Below the pieces are notes generated by a model. It was not told where the DNA came from. It worked only from the letters and a program-made list of their open reading frames with translations, and made no database searches. A stretch of 64,000 nucleotides of DNA, taken from contig JADKGW010000004.1 in NCBI GenBank assembly GCA_016722075.1, positions 1 through 64,000 on the forward strand, read 5' to 3'. Position numbers and translations under genes: made by a program. Each line of letters begins with the position of its first letter. The first letter of the stretch is position 1. Positions 25,057 through 32,336 of the stretch are shown here, one piece after another. Source of the DNA: Candidatus Kouleothrix ribensis. Lineage in GTDB: Bacteria > Chloroflexota > Chloroflexia > Chloroflexales > Roseiflexaceae.

Positions 25057-25538
25057 GCGGACTCCTCCTCGCCCGGCAGATCCTCGACCTCGACGCCCCA
25101 GCCGCGCAGGGCGGATTTGGCCTGGCGGACGCCCACGCGCGCCTCGCGGATGCCGCTGGACACGCTCGGCGGCACATAGGCGCTGCCCAGCGTCGCCAGC
25201 TGGCGCAGGTAGACCGCGAGCGTGCGCCGGTGGGCCGCCAGCAGCTCGCGCTGGTCGGCGATCTGCTCGGGTGTGGCCGTGCGCGCGGGCTGGCCGGCGG
25301 GGCTGGTGGGTGGCTGCGCGCCGCCAAAGAACGTCTGCACCGTGCCCAGGTTCACGCCGATCGCGTTGCCCTGGAGCTCGCCGCTGACCGTGGCGGTGCC
25401 CTGGATCGAGTCTAAGCCTTGGAGCGCCCGCAGCTGCTCGAGGATCTGCTGCTTCGTCCCCTCGGGCAGCCCTGGTACCTGAAGCGCCGCCTCAAGTGCG
25501 GCGATCTGCTGTGCGCGCGTGGCGGGCCAGTCGGTCAT
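25053..25538 (-). CDS. Small receptor-partner protein with shared GVNLGT motif
   Basis: 161 residues. Residues 8-42 (QQIAALEAALQVPGLPEGTKQQILEQLRAL) parallel the N-terminus of target 2; the motif GNAIGVNLGTVQTFFGG follows near 55-71. The C-terminal 70 residues are helical (RRTLAVYLRQLATLG...SGIREARVGVRQAKSALRGWGVEVEDLPGEEE) and resemble a segment in the membrane protein at 58276-59061, perhaps a death-like effector-associated domain. Its TGA overlaps the target 2 start as ATGA, indicating coupled synthesis. I infer an adaptor of receptor 2. No catalytic residues are visible. Confidence 0.6.
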   Translation of the reverse strand: MTDWPATRAQQIAALEAALQVPGLPEGTKQQILEQLRALQGLDSIQGTATVSGELQGNAIGVNLGTVQTFFGGAQPPTSPAGQPARTATPEQIADQRELLAAHRRTLAVYLRQLATLGSAYVPPSVSSGIREARVGVRQAKSALRGWGVEVEDLPGEEESA

Positions 25539-25609
25539 AGTGCTGTCCTAGCAGGTGGATCCGGTGTCTCTATCATAGCAGAGTGCGCAAGGCGGCACCT
25601 GGCCAGCGC

Positions 25610-26245
25610 CTACCCACCCGCCCCCCGCCCCATCCGCTCAATCAGCGTGGCCTGCTGCTCGACCTGCCTCCGCAGCGCGGCCAGCTCGCCCGCTTGCTCG
25701 GCGTAGGCCAGCGCCTGCGCCCGCGCCTCGGCCAGCTCTCCGCGGAGCTCACCTACCTGCCGCTCCCCTGCGGCGGCGCGCACCTCGGCTGCCTGGGTCT
25801 CGGTGTGGGCCTGGGCCAGCTCACTGCGCAGCTGCGCAAGCGCCTGCGCCTGCTCAGCCAGCTGCTGGGCCTGCGCCTCGACATCGCCCTCCATCCGCGC
25901 GATCGTCTGCTCAGCATCAGCCAGCGCGGCCTGGGCAGCGCCGGCGGCAGCCTGAGCCTCCGCACGGACACGCTGGGTCTGCGCCTCGGCCAGCGCCGCT
26001 GCGGCACCCCACAACGACCGCGTGAACTCCGCGCCCTGTGCTGCGATCGTCTCGGGCACCACTATTGCCGGCGGCACCGCCCGCTGCTGCTGCTTCCAGA
26101 CCTCCAGGTAGTTCTTAATTGTGGTGTAGCTGCCCACACCCAGCCGCGCCTGCACCGTACGGATCGTCGGCTCTTCGCCAGTGGACGCGAGCGTCTCGGC
26201 GGCTTCGTTGACCATAACCTGAGTCACAATCTGCGCTGGCATCAT
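25610..26245 (-). CDS. KfrA-like DNA-binding coiled-coil protein (paralogue)
   Basis: 211 residues: an N-terminal KfrA-type helix-turn-helix (NEAAETLASTGEEPTIRTVQ, GVGSYTTIKNYLEVWKQQ) and a long Ala/Gln/Glu coiled coil (about 80-205), ending GELAALRRQVEQQATLIERM. It shares domain order and C-terminal motif with 15422-16078 but differs strongly in the recognition region, in line with the different operator bases. It lies upstream of the partner-receptor 2-RT genes with a 71-bp gap and may control them. Confidence 0.75.
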   Translation of the reverse strand: MMPAQIVTQVMVNEAAETLASTGEEPTIRTVQARLGVGSYTTIKNYLEVWKQQQRAVPPAIVVPETIAAQGAEFTRSLWGAAAALAEAQTQRVRAEAQAAAGAAQAALADAEQTIARMEGDVEAQAQQLAEQAQALAQLRSELAQAHTETQAAEVRAAAGERQVGELRGELAEARAQALAYAEQAGELAALRRQVEQQATLIERMGRGAGG

Positions 26246-26273
26246 GTCCTCGCTTATTATGATAATACTGATA

Positions 26274-26291
26274 TTATGATAATTATCATAA
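26274..26291. promoter_or_regulatory. KfrA-type operator (second)
   Basis: TTATGATAATTATCATAA is a perfect 18-bp palindrome 29 bp upstream of the KfrA-like start at 26245. It has the frame TTA-N3-TAATTA-N3-TAA with TGA/TCA in place of the CCG/CGG of the site at 16089. A partly related AT-rich half site (TATTATGATAATA) lies between it and the gene. Confidence 0.7.
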
Positions 26292-26492
26292 CATAACGAT
26301 ATACTCCAATCAACCCCTCACAGCGCAAGCTAAGCAGCAGATTCGGGCCTGCATTCGTGGAATGACGGCCGGACAGTCGCGCATCACGGTGTCCTGATCA
26401 GGCTCAGCAGCTTAGGCCCCTCGGTCTCGTCGCGTGGCTCCGCGTGCCGTGCGTACTGGGGGGACAGGCCTGGACGCACGAGCCAAGTACAG

Positions 26493-26527
26493 AGAAGGCC
26501 GAGCACTCATCAAGTGCTCGGCCTTCT
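26493..26527. terminator. Perfect 15-bp hairpin, possible bidirectional terminator
   Basis: AGAAGGCCGAGCACT (26493-26507) pairs with AGTGCTCGGCCTTCT (26513-26527) over the loop CATCA. There is no T run on either side, so Rho-independent termination would be weak; a structural or mobile-element role is possible. Between 26292 and 26492 I see no gene. Confidence 0.45.
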
Positions 26528-26777
26528 ACCGACTGTGCGCCTGCTTGGGCCGCCCGTGGCCGATCAGCCCACCCGGCTCGACCCGGTTCCGCTGCTTGAT
26601 GCAACCTTCCTGATCTACCCCGATGGGCTGGTAACGCTGCGGGTGCCGATCGCGGTGGAGGATGGCGCGGCGCAGCTGACGGTGCAGGTGACCGACATGG
26701 CCTGTAGCACGCAAGGCTACTGCATGCCGCCGGTTGAGCAGAAGGCGGTGGTGCTTGAGCTCGCGCAGCCTGGCTAG
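26514..26777 (+). pseudogene. Fragment of a DsbD-N-terminal-like domain
   Basis: The frame has no credible start, but its last 65 residues (LVTLRVPIAVEDGAAQLTVQ...VTDMACSTQGYCMPPVEQ) resemble the immunoglobulin-like Cys-containing N-terminal domain of DsbD-type thiol:disulfide interchange proteins, with CSTQGYCMPP at the expected place. The rest of such a gene is absent, so this is read as a remnant left by rearrangement. Confidence 0.4.
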
Positions 26778-26787
26778 CTACACCGCA

Positions 26788-27117
26788 TTACTCCCCATCA
26801 TACTCACCCATCGGCGCAGCATCGAGCGTCTCCAACATATACGCCACCTGGATGCAGCGCTCGATATCCCCATCGATCGCATTGATAATCGCCGCAGCCT
26901 CGGGCAGATCGACCAGCAGCGCTGCGGGTGAGCTGCTGAGCGCTGCAGCGATCGCCACCAGATGCGCCACCTTGATTGGCCGACGCCCTTCCTCATAGTT
27001 CCCCAGCGTTGTGTACGGCCAGCCGAGCCGGGCCGCGAGCTCACGGAGCGTCAGCCCGGCCGCCCTACGCGCGGTCGCGATACGCTGCCCCACCTGCCGA
27101 TCAATCTGCTCGGCCAT
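26788..27117 (-). CDS. Xre-family helix-turn-helix regulator
   Basis: 109 residues. The N-terminal 65 carry a classic Cro/C1 helix-turn-helix: VGQRIATARRAAGLTLRELA, ARLGWPYTTLGNYEEGRRPI and VAHLVAIAAALSSSPAALL. The acidic C-terminus (EAAAIINAIDGDIERCIQVA) may bind a partner. GGAG precedes the ATG, 6 bp after the antirepressor stop, so the two genes form an operon. Such pairs are typical of phage or plasmid maintenance switches. Confidence 0.85.
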   Translation of the reverse strand: MAEQIDRQVGQRIATARRAAGLTLRELAARLGWPYTTLGNYEEGRRPIKVAHLVAIAAALSSSPAALLVDLPEAAAIINAIDGDIERCIQVAYMLETLDAAPMGEYDGE

Positions 27118-27123
27118 AGCGCA

Positions 27124-27993
27124 CTACTCCAGGTTAAGCGAGGCTTGCTCAGGCAGATCCAGGTCGGCGCCGGTCAGCGCCCGGTAGGACTGCTGCACAA
27201 ACGCGATGCAGTCAGCGTACTTGGCGGCCGGCAGATCCTCATACCGCGCGATACGATACTTGGCCTTCAGCAGCGCCCAGCAGGCTGCGTATGCGGCCGA
27301 CTTGGTGAGGCGCGGCTCGCGCGCGGCCTTCGCAGCCCCCCACGCCTGCACCAGCTGATACAGATAGCCCCGCTGCTCGTGGGAGATCACCCCGCCGACA
27401 CGTTGCTCAACCGCGCCGAGCCGCGTCGCGATCGTCCTGATCTCATTGCGCAGATCAAGCCACGCCTGTCGGGCGCGATCCTGGCTTTGCTCCAGTTGGC
27501 TCTGGCGCGCGTTGATCTGCTCCTGGGCCTCGGCGATTGCGTCGAGCGCCGTGTTGATGCGCTCAAGGTCAACCAGGTCTTCAATCTGGCGCGAGTCGTG
27601 CTCAGGCAGCCCCGCGAGCGCGGCAAACTCACGGTAGACCGCGCGCACCAGATGATCTTGCAGCCAGGTCAGGCGCTCGCGCACGCGCTCGTCGGGGATG
27701 CGCGCAGCATTGATCATCATCAGCCAGGTGGGGATCTTCTCAAGCTCAAGGAAGTACTGCTGTTGCGAACCGCCGGCCGTCATCACCTGAAAGCGCCGCA
27801 GCCCGCGCTGGAGGATGGCATTATCGCGCAGCCGCCGCAGCTGGGATGAGAAGTCGATCGACAGCGTCGCACACACATCGCGCACCGAGAGAAAGATCGC
27901 CCCATCGTCGGCGCGCACAGCCAGCACCACTGCGTCGAAGAGTGTGATCGGCAGCTGCTCGGCTGGGATGGGCGCGGGGTTCTCTGACGTCAT
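27124..27993 (-). CDS. Phage-type antirepressor (P22_AR_N / ORF6C-like)
   Basis: 289 residues from the ATG at 27993 (GGGGTG upstream). The N-terminal 120 (LPITLFDAVVLAVRADDGAI, VRDVCATLSIDFSSQLRRL, WLMMINAARIPDERVRERL) match the P22 antirepressor N-terminal domain. A coiled coil follows (about 150-195), and the C-terminal region (VGGVISHEQRGYLYQLVQAW, YEDLPAAKYADCIAFVQQSY) resembles the ORF6C domain. No other phage genes accompany it, so it is probably a plasmid regulatory gene, perhaps acting on the Xre protein encoded next to it. A large inverted repeat lies just upstream. Confidence 0.78.
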   Translation of the reverse strand: MTSENPAPIPAEQLPITLFDAVVLAVRADDGAIFLSVRDVCATLSIDFSSQLRRLRDNAILQRGLRRFQVMTAGGSQQQYFLELEKIPTWLMMINAARIPDERVRERLTWLQDHLVRAVYREFAALAGLPEHDSRQIEDLVDLERINTALDAIAEAQEQINARQSQLEQSQDRARQAWLDLRNEIRTIATRLGAVEQRVGGVISHEQRGYLYQLVQAWGAAKAAREPRLTKSAAYAACWALLKAKYRIARYEDLPAAKYADCIAFVQQSYRALTGADLDLPEQASLNLE

Positions 27994-28013
27994 ATGAGCA
28001 CCCCTATGAGCTA

Positions 28014-28075
28014 GTCGTCGCAATGACGACAAAGGAGTGGGGATAAGCCCATCCCTTTGTCGTCATTGCGACGAC
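28014..28075. repeat. 22-bp perfect inverted repeat
   Basis: Bases 28014-28035 (starting GTCGTCGCAATGACGACAAA) are the exact reverse complement of 28054-28075; an inner GGGAT/ATCCC pair extends the stem. It lies 20 bp upstream of the antirepressor start. Could be a cruciform or RNA hairpin operator, a terminator for parB, or the core of a small mobile repeat. Confidence 0.75.
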
Positions 28076-28158
28076 AATAATCAAAGCATCGCCCGAAAGC
28101 CAGTGGTGCATGGGAATATCCTCATCTCAAAGGGACATATATGATACATGCCCTTTAG

Positions 28159-28216
28159 GTGTCTGTACATACAGACACTTGTGATATAAATCACGACTGT
28201 CTGTATGTACAGACAC
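28159..28216. repeat. Candidate parS centromere: nested inverted repeats downstream of parB
   Basis: GTGTCTGTACATACAGACAC (28159-28178, arms 9-2-9) is mirrored by GTCTGTATGTACAGACAC (28199-28216). Between them lies GTGAT-ATAA-ATCAC (28181-28194). The outer arms also pair with each other over 18 bp. The right arm ends at the first base of the parB stop codon. Position and nested symmetry fit a ParB binding site. Confidence 0.55.
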
Positions 28217-29112
28217 TACGCGTCAATTGCATCGACCAGGCGCTGAATCGTGCGCAGCAGATCCTCGGTACGCTGGCGCACCGCATCTCGCGCAGCCTCA
28301 TCCTGGTCAGCCAGCACCTGCCAGCGATCGAGGATGGCTTGGACTGTGCGAGCGTCGCGCTCGACAGCGCCCCGCAGATCCATCGCCGGCCGCGCGGTTG
28401 GCGGGCGCGCTACCGGCTCCTTCGCCTCAGCCACGCGCCCGCGCACCTCAGCGGTGGAGAGCGCGCCGCCAACGACTCCGGCGATCAGTGGCGCGCGATC
28501 CTCGGGCGACTCAATCTTGGCGATCTCCCGCGCGGCGCGCAACGAGTCCGGACGCTCGGCGACCATCTGCTGCACATCTGCTGGGGCCTGAAGCAGCTTC
28601 AGCCGATCCTCGACGTAGCTCTTATCCTTGCCAATCCGCTCGGCCAGGCGGCGTATGCTATACCCTCGCTCGCCGATAAAGGTCTGAAAAGCGCGCGCCT
28701 CCTCCAACGGGTCGAGGTCGCGGCGCTGGATGTTCTCGGCCAGGCCAATCTCAATCAGCTCATCGTCGGTGTGGTCGGCAACGTCGCATGGCACCGCATC
28801 TAGCCCAGCCTGCCGCGCCGCGAGCAGCCGACGCTCACCATAGAGCAGCTGGAATTTGCGCGGCTCGGTTGGATGCTGGCGCACGCGCAGCCGGCTAGTG
28901 AAGCCTTGCTGGCGGATCGCCTGGGCAAGCTCAGCGATGTCGGTGAAGTTCGTGCGGGCCTGAAAGGGGTTCCGCTCGATCAGATCGACCGCAATCTCCT
29001 GGGGGAAGGTGAGCCGCTTGGTCAGCACTGCTGCAAGGTCGCTTTGCCGCGCCGCCGTATCCTCAGGTCGCTCGGGCTGGCCAAAGAATCCGCTTTTACG
29101 TTTCGGTGGCAT
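28216..29112 (-). CDS. parB: ParB-family partition protein
   Basis: 298 residues from the ATG at 29112, overlapping the ParA end by 17 bases. It has the ParB/Spo0J nuclease-like domain with IERNPFQAR (45-53) and the box GERRLLAARQAG (92-103), the CTP-binding type ENIQRRDLDPLEEARAF (126-142) and a helix-turn-helix (SIRRLAERIGKDKSYVEDRL, about 152-171). The C-terminal 60 residues should dimerise. ParB loads on parS and activates ParA ATPase to segregate the replicon. An earlier start at 29169 would overlap ParA heavily and is less likely. Confidence 0.92.
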   Translation of the reverse strand: MPPKRKSGFFGQPERPEDTAARQSDLAAVLTKRLTFPQEIAVDLIERNPFQARTNFTDIAELAQAIRQQGFTSRLRVRQHPTEPRKFQLLYGERRLLAARQAGLDAVPCDVADHTDDELIEIGLAENIQRRDLDPLEEARAFQTFIGERGYSIRRLAERIGKDKSYVEDRLKLLQAPADVQQMVAERPDSLRAAREIAKIESPEDRAPLIAGVVGGALSTAEVRGRVAEAKEPVARPPTARPAMDLRGAVERDARTVQAILDRWQVLADQDEAARDAVRQRTEDLLRTIQRLVDAIDA

Positions 29113-30094
29113 GCAGCACCTCCGCCACGAGCGCACGATAGGCACGCGCACCCTCGCCATGTTGATCATACTGAAGGATCGACTGGTGGCTGGCCTGCGA
29201 CTCGGGAAAGCGCACCGAGCGCTTGATCATTGTATCGAAGACCGTGACCTGGCTGCCAAAAGACTTACGGGCGTACTCCACCGCCTCACGATTGATCACC
29301 GTGCGCTGGTCGACCATCGTCAGCAGAATGCCGGTGATCGTCAGGTTAGGGTTGAGGCCAGAGCGGCGCATCAGCTGCACCTGGTCGAGGATCAGCGCCA
29401 CCGACTCGGTGGCCAGGTACTCGGCCTGAAGCGGGATGATTATCTCGCTTGCCGCCACCAGCGCGTTGACCACCAGGACACCCAGGTAGGGCAGTGTATC
29501 GATCAGGATAAAGTCGTAGCGCGGAGTTATTGGCGCGAGCAGCTTCTGCAGTACATATTCACGCTGCATCGCCACCGCCAGCTCGTCGTTAGCCAGGTTC
29601 AGGCGCGCGCTGGCCGGCACCAGATCGACGCCGGCGGCGGTGGGGCGGATCGCCAGATCCAGCTGCGGCTCGTAGCGCGTGAGAAAGTACTTAATTGCGC
29701 TGTAGGCGGTGTGCTCCAGATCGCTGGGGCGCAGGCCAAGCGCCTGGGTTAGGTTGCCCTGGGGGTCAAAGTCGACCAGCAACACGCGCTGGCCCTGCTC
29801 TGCTAGTGCCGCGCCCAGGTTGATCGTCGTGGTGGTTTTGCCGGTTCCCCCCTTGGGCACCGCCACCGAAATGATGCGCGTCATTGTCTCTCCTTCACGC
29901 GGCGTGTTGCGAACAGTCGTCGCATGCGCCCGGCCGCCTTCGCGTAGGAACCGCGCGACCTCGGATGGCAGCACGATCCACTGGTTGCCGAGCTGGCGCG
30001 CTGCCAGCCGGCCATCCCACGCCGCGCGGCGCAGTCGGTCGAGCTTGACCCCAAACTGGAGGGCCGCATCTTTCAAGGGGATGGGTTCTTCCAC
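29096..30094 (-). CDS. parA: ParA-family partition ATPase with N-terminal HTH domain
   Basis: 332 residues from a GTG at 30094 (AGGAA upstream). Residues 1-60 (PLKDAALQFGVKLDRLRRAA...ARQLGNQWIVLPSEVARFLR) form an excisionase/MerR-like DNA-binding domain; from 71 the ParA fold follows with deviant Walker A KGGTGKTTT (81-89), LLVDFDPQGN and YDFILIDTLP. N-terminal DNA-binding domains mark type Ia ParA proteins that repress their own operon, and the inverted repeats at 30143-30167 are the likely operator. It drives partition of this replicon with ParB. An internal ATG at residue 71 could yield a short form. Confidence 0.92.
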   Translation of the reverse strand: MEEPIPLKDAALQFGVKLDRLRRAAWDGRLAARQLGNQWIVLPSEVARFLREGGRAHATTVRNTPREGETMTRIISVAVPKGGTGKTTTTINLGAALAEQGQRVLLVDFDPQGNLTQALGLRPSDLEHTAYSAIKYFLTRYEPQLDLAIRPTAAGVDLVPASARLNLANDELAVAMQREYVLQKLLAPITPRYDFILIDTLPYLGVLVVNALVAASEIIIPLQAEYLATESVALILDQVQLMRRSGLNPNLTITGILLTMVDQRTVINREAVEYARKSFGSQVTVFDTMIKRSVRFPESQASHQSILQYDQHGEGARAYRALVAEVLHATET

Positions 30095-30142
30095 AGTCGC
30101 GTTCCTGTTCTCTGCTCAAGCGATGGGAAGATAATAGCATAC

Positions 30143-30167
30143 CTTCACATTTTTGTGAAGATGTGAA
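30143..30167. promoter_or_regulatory. Candidate ParA operator
   Basis: CTTCAC (30143-30148) and GTGAAG (30155-30160) form one inverted repeat; TTCACAT (30144-30150) and ATGTGAA (30161-30167) form a second, overlapping one. It lies about 50 bp upstream of the parA GTG start. Confidence 0.5.
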
Positions 30168-30176
30168 AATAACAGC

Positions 30177-30206
30177 GCGGCCCGGCCTCCTACGAGACCG
30201 GGCCGC
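30177..30206 (-). terminator. Terminator of the gene at 30228-30527
   Basis: GCGGCCCGG (30177-30185) pairs with CCGGGCCGC (30198-30206). On the minus strand the stem leads into GCTGTTATTTTCAC. It separates this gene from parA. Confidence 0.6.
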
Positions 30207-30227
30207 ATTGCTCGGCTGTATCACCGC

Positions 30228-30527
30228 CTACCCCGCCGTCCGCCGCACATGCCCGATCGCGCGCTCCCACGCCGCCTGCGCGTCGTCGAGATCGAGGCCG
30301 CCTTCGAGCATGCCGTGGATGACGCGCTCCAGGTTCAGCCCGGCCTTCTCGACCATATAGCTGCGGTCGATCGGGATGAGCGCGGCCGACGGCACGATCC
30401 GGGCGCCATCCCAGGTCTGCACCACCGCCAGCTCGCGCTGCTCGCCTGCGTACACGCCCACGAAGCGCGTAACGACAAACCCGGCGATCGTGTGGTCGCG
30501 CACCCACTCGCGTGTATCCTCAGCCAT
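30228..30527 (-). CDS. Small hypothetical protein upstream of parAB
   Basis: 99 residues, soluble. The first half is beta-rich (AGFVVTRFVGVYAGEQRELAVVQTWDGARI), the second helical with an acidic stretch (MLEGGLDLDDAQAAWERAIG). GAGGAGG lies before the ATG. It has its own terminator. I do not recognise the family; its place next to parAB suggests a plasmid gene. Confidence 0.55.
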   Translation of the reverse strand: MAEDTREWVRDHTIAGFVVTRFVGVYAGEQRELAVVQTWDGARIVPSAALIPIDRSYMVEKAGLNLERVIHGMLEGGLDLDDAQAAWERAIGHVRRTAG

Positions 30528-30566
30528 GTGATTGGCCTCCTCTCATTAGAGACGACTGGAACGGTT

Positions 30567-30629
30567 ACCACCAAGACACCAAGACACCAAGGGCATCAGT
30601 ATGTTATCCAATCTTGGTGCCTTGGTGGT
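30567..30629. repeat. Inverted repeat ACCACCAAGACACCAAG / CTTGGTGCCTTGGTGGT
   Basis: 17-bp arms (30567-30583, 30613-30629) with one mismatch; the left arm is followed by a further ACACCAAG. It lies between two minus-strand genes and may be a terminator or a dispersed palindromic element. Confidence 0.55.
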
Positions 30630-30655
30630 TACTCCCCAGGCCATCACTCGATCGA

Positions 30656-30973
30656 TTACTGCTCCAGGTAGCGCCGCGCAAACATCGCGACATCCAGATC
30701 GGCGGTGCGGTCGAGCCCCAGGTAGCCCAGGATCTGATCATGCGCCACCTGGCGCTGTGAGTCAAGGTAGTGGATCGTCTCGCGATCATGCTGGCCGCTG
30801 CGCATCTCCCTGATCAGGTCGAGGTAATCGCGGCACAGCCCCGCCAGCCCCTCAACCCGCAGCATCCACGGCTCGATGCCGTAGTCCCCATTGCCCCTGA
30901 AGCGATCCCAGAGCCCGCGCGCGCTGAGCAGGGCGACGATGGCGACGACCGCGGCGATGATCATGAGCTGCAT
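30656..30973 (-). CDS. Membrane-anchored hypothetical protein
   Basis: 105 residues from the ATG at 30973 (GAGAAG upstream): an N-terminal membrane segment (MQLMIIAAVVAIVALLSA), then a helical cytoplasmic domain with Trp, Arg and His residues (GLCRDYLDLIREMRSGQHDR, YLDSQRQVAHDQILGYLG). Family unknown. The frame extends to 31027 without a better start. Confidence 0.5.
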   Translation of the reverse strand: MQLMIIAAVVAIVALLSARGLWDRFRGNGDYGIEPWMLRVEGLAGLCRDYLDLIREMRSGQHDRETIHYLDSQRQVAHDQILGYLGLDRTADLDVAMFARRYLEQ

Positions 30974-31194
30974 GGCGCTGCTTCTCTGTCGATTAACACG
31001 GTAAAGGATAAATAGAGTATACCGCACAAGTATGCGGGGTGCAAGTGCATGAGCTTGAAGCTGGAGCGGTCGGCAGTGTTAGAAAGAGGTTTTACAGACA
31101 GTTTTCACTGAAAATTTGGGAGGCAGAGATCGTTTACGAGGCAAGCGAACGTCCTTCCAATAGTAAATAACGATAGTAGAAAGGTTTCAAAGGA

Positions 31195-31341
31195 ATGAAG
31201 CTGAACTTCACGAGCAACGGCAACGGCTTCGAGCTCCAGCTCAGCATGCGCTGGGCAATGTGGCTCAAGGTGCTCGCAACCGCTGGCTCGCTGCTGGCAT
31301 CGCCAGCGCTGACGTACCTTGCCAAGCAGCTGGGCTGGTAG
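31195..31341 (+). CDS. 48-residue protein with hydrophobic C-terminus
   Basis: The frame runs from an ATG with AAAGG 10 bases upstream to a TAG immediately before a terminator. The product starts MKLNFTSNGNGFELQLSMRW and ends in a hydrophobic helix (VLATAGSLLASPALTYLAKQ), probably membrane-associated. A TTTTCA-C-TGAAAA palindrome at 31102-31114 lies 80 bp upstream. The terminator directly after the stop supports a real short gene. Family unknown. Confidence 0.5.
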   Translation: MKLNFTSNGNGFELQLSMRWAMWLKVLATAGSLLASPALTYLAKQLGW

Positions 31342-31346
31342 GCAAA

Positions 31347-31386
31347 AGAGCGCCAGCGCCTCGCTTCGGCGAGGCACTGGCGCTCT
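31347..31386. terminator. Strong shared terminator between convergent genes
   Basis: AGAGCGCCAGCGCCTCGC (31347-31364) pairs with 31369-31386 with a single G-U pair around the loop TTCG. On the minus strand it is followed by CTTTTGCC, so it mainly ends the gene at 31409-32227 but also serves the short plus-strand gene. Confidence 0.8.
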
Positions 31387-31408
31387 GGCTCACATTGGTG
31401 CCGTAGGG

Positions 31409-32227
31409 CTACTCGCCCTCCTCCGCCAGCGTGACGCGCAGCCGCGCCTTGGCTCTATCGAGGGGGTAGGGCAAGGACTCCTTGCTTTCCGGTGTCTCGG
31501 CGTCGAGCTTAACAAGCTCAAGGCTCAATGCCTGATCGAATTCCTTGTTAGAGGGGCCATCCAGCGCAACCTTCGCGAACCCCTGCTTGCGCAGCATGGG
31601 GTGGCGCAGCAGCTGCATCGCGACCAGTCGCGCCGCGCCAGCGATCGGCATCTCGACGATTAGCACGACGCTGCCGAGCACGATATCCACTAGCTTAATC
31701 TGGTCGACCGGGATGCCGGTGATGCGCGAGAGCGCGGCCAACGCCTCGCGCTGCTTGTCCTCGTTCAGAATAGCAGTGCGATCGGCGCGCGTCTGGCCGG
31801 CTTGTCCGTAGGCAAAGATCTGCGCATCGAACTCGGCAATCGTCTTCCGAATATCCTCAGCCTCAATCTCGATCGAGGGATCGGCTGAGATGCCCAGCAC
31901 CGCCAGCTTGCGCTCAAGCTTCAGGAGCCGGCGCATGTGGTCGTCACGCAGCCGCACCTGGTGCTCGTAAGCATTACGACGAGCCTGTGCAGAAATCGTT
32001 ACGTGTCCATCATAGGGTGGCTCGACTGGAACAGGCCCTGTGGTTGTGAGGCCGGGCTCCTGTTCTTCAAATGCCCCTGGAGGACTATATGGCCGATTAG
32101 TCTTGGTAACATCAGGTGCTAAACCCGTTGGGATATTATCATCCTCCCCTGACGATACATCATGTTGGTTTGAGGATGCAGAAGGATCTGCTTGTCTATT
32201 TCTTGATTGCGTGCGTGGATCGCTCAT
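31409..32227 (-). CDS. Hypothetical protein with coiled coil and STAND-associated-like segment
   Basis: 272 residues. A disordered Pro/Ser/Gln-rich N-terminus (1-75), a helical coiled-coil section (ARRNAYEHQVRLRDDHMRRL to about 145), then ITGIPVDQIKLVDIVLGSVV-LIVEMPIAGAARLV, a beta-alpha unit that resembles short domains found beside STAND ATPases. No membrane signal and no catalytic motif. A cytoplasmic scaffold or adaptor is the likely role, but this is inference. It is monocistronic and ends at a strong terminator. Confidence 0.5.
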   Translation of the reverse strand: MSDPRTQSRNRQADPSASSNQHDVSSGEDDNIPTGLAPDVTKTNRPYSPPGAFEEQEPGLTTTGPVPVEPPYDGHVTISAQARRNAYEHQVRLRDDHMRRLLKLERKLAVLGISADPSIEIEAEDIRKTIAEFDAQIFAYGQAGQTRADRTAILNEDKQREALAALSRITGIPVDQIKLVDIVLGSVVLIVEMPIAGAARLVAMQLLRHPMLRKQGFAKVALDGPSNKEFDQALSLELVKLDAETPESKESLPYPLDRAKARLRVTLAEEGE

Positions 32228-32336
32228 ACTCAGCTCCTTCGACGCCCCAGAGTATGAGTGCGCAGACTGGAGCGAATGGCGCGAACTCTATTATAACGCC
32301 ATAGCGACAAAGCTACCTCCTCCGCCTCCATCCACG

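Noticed and set aside
26788..28032. Prophage indicated by the antirepressor and Xre genes
   Set aside because: No capsid, tail, terminase or lysis genes anywhere in the window; such regulators also occur on plasmids.
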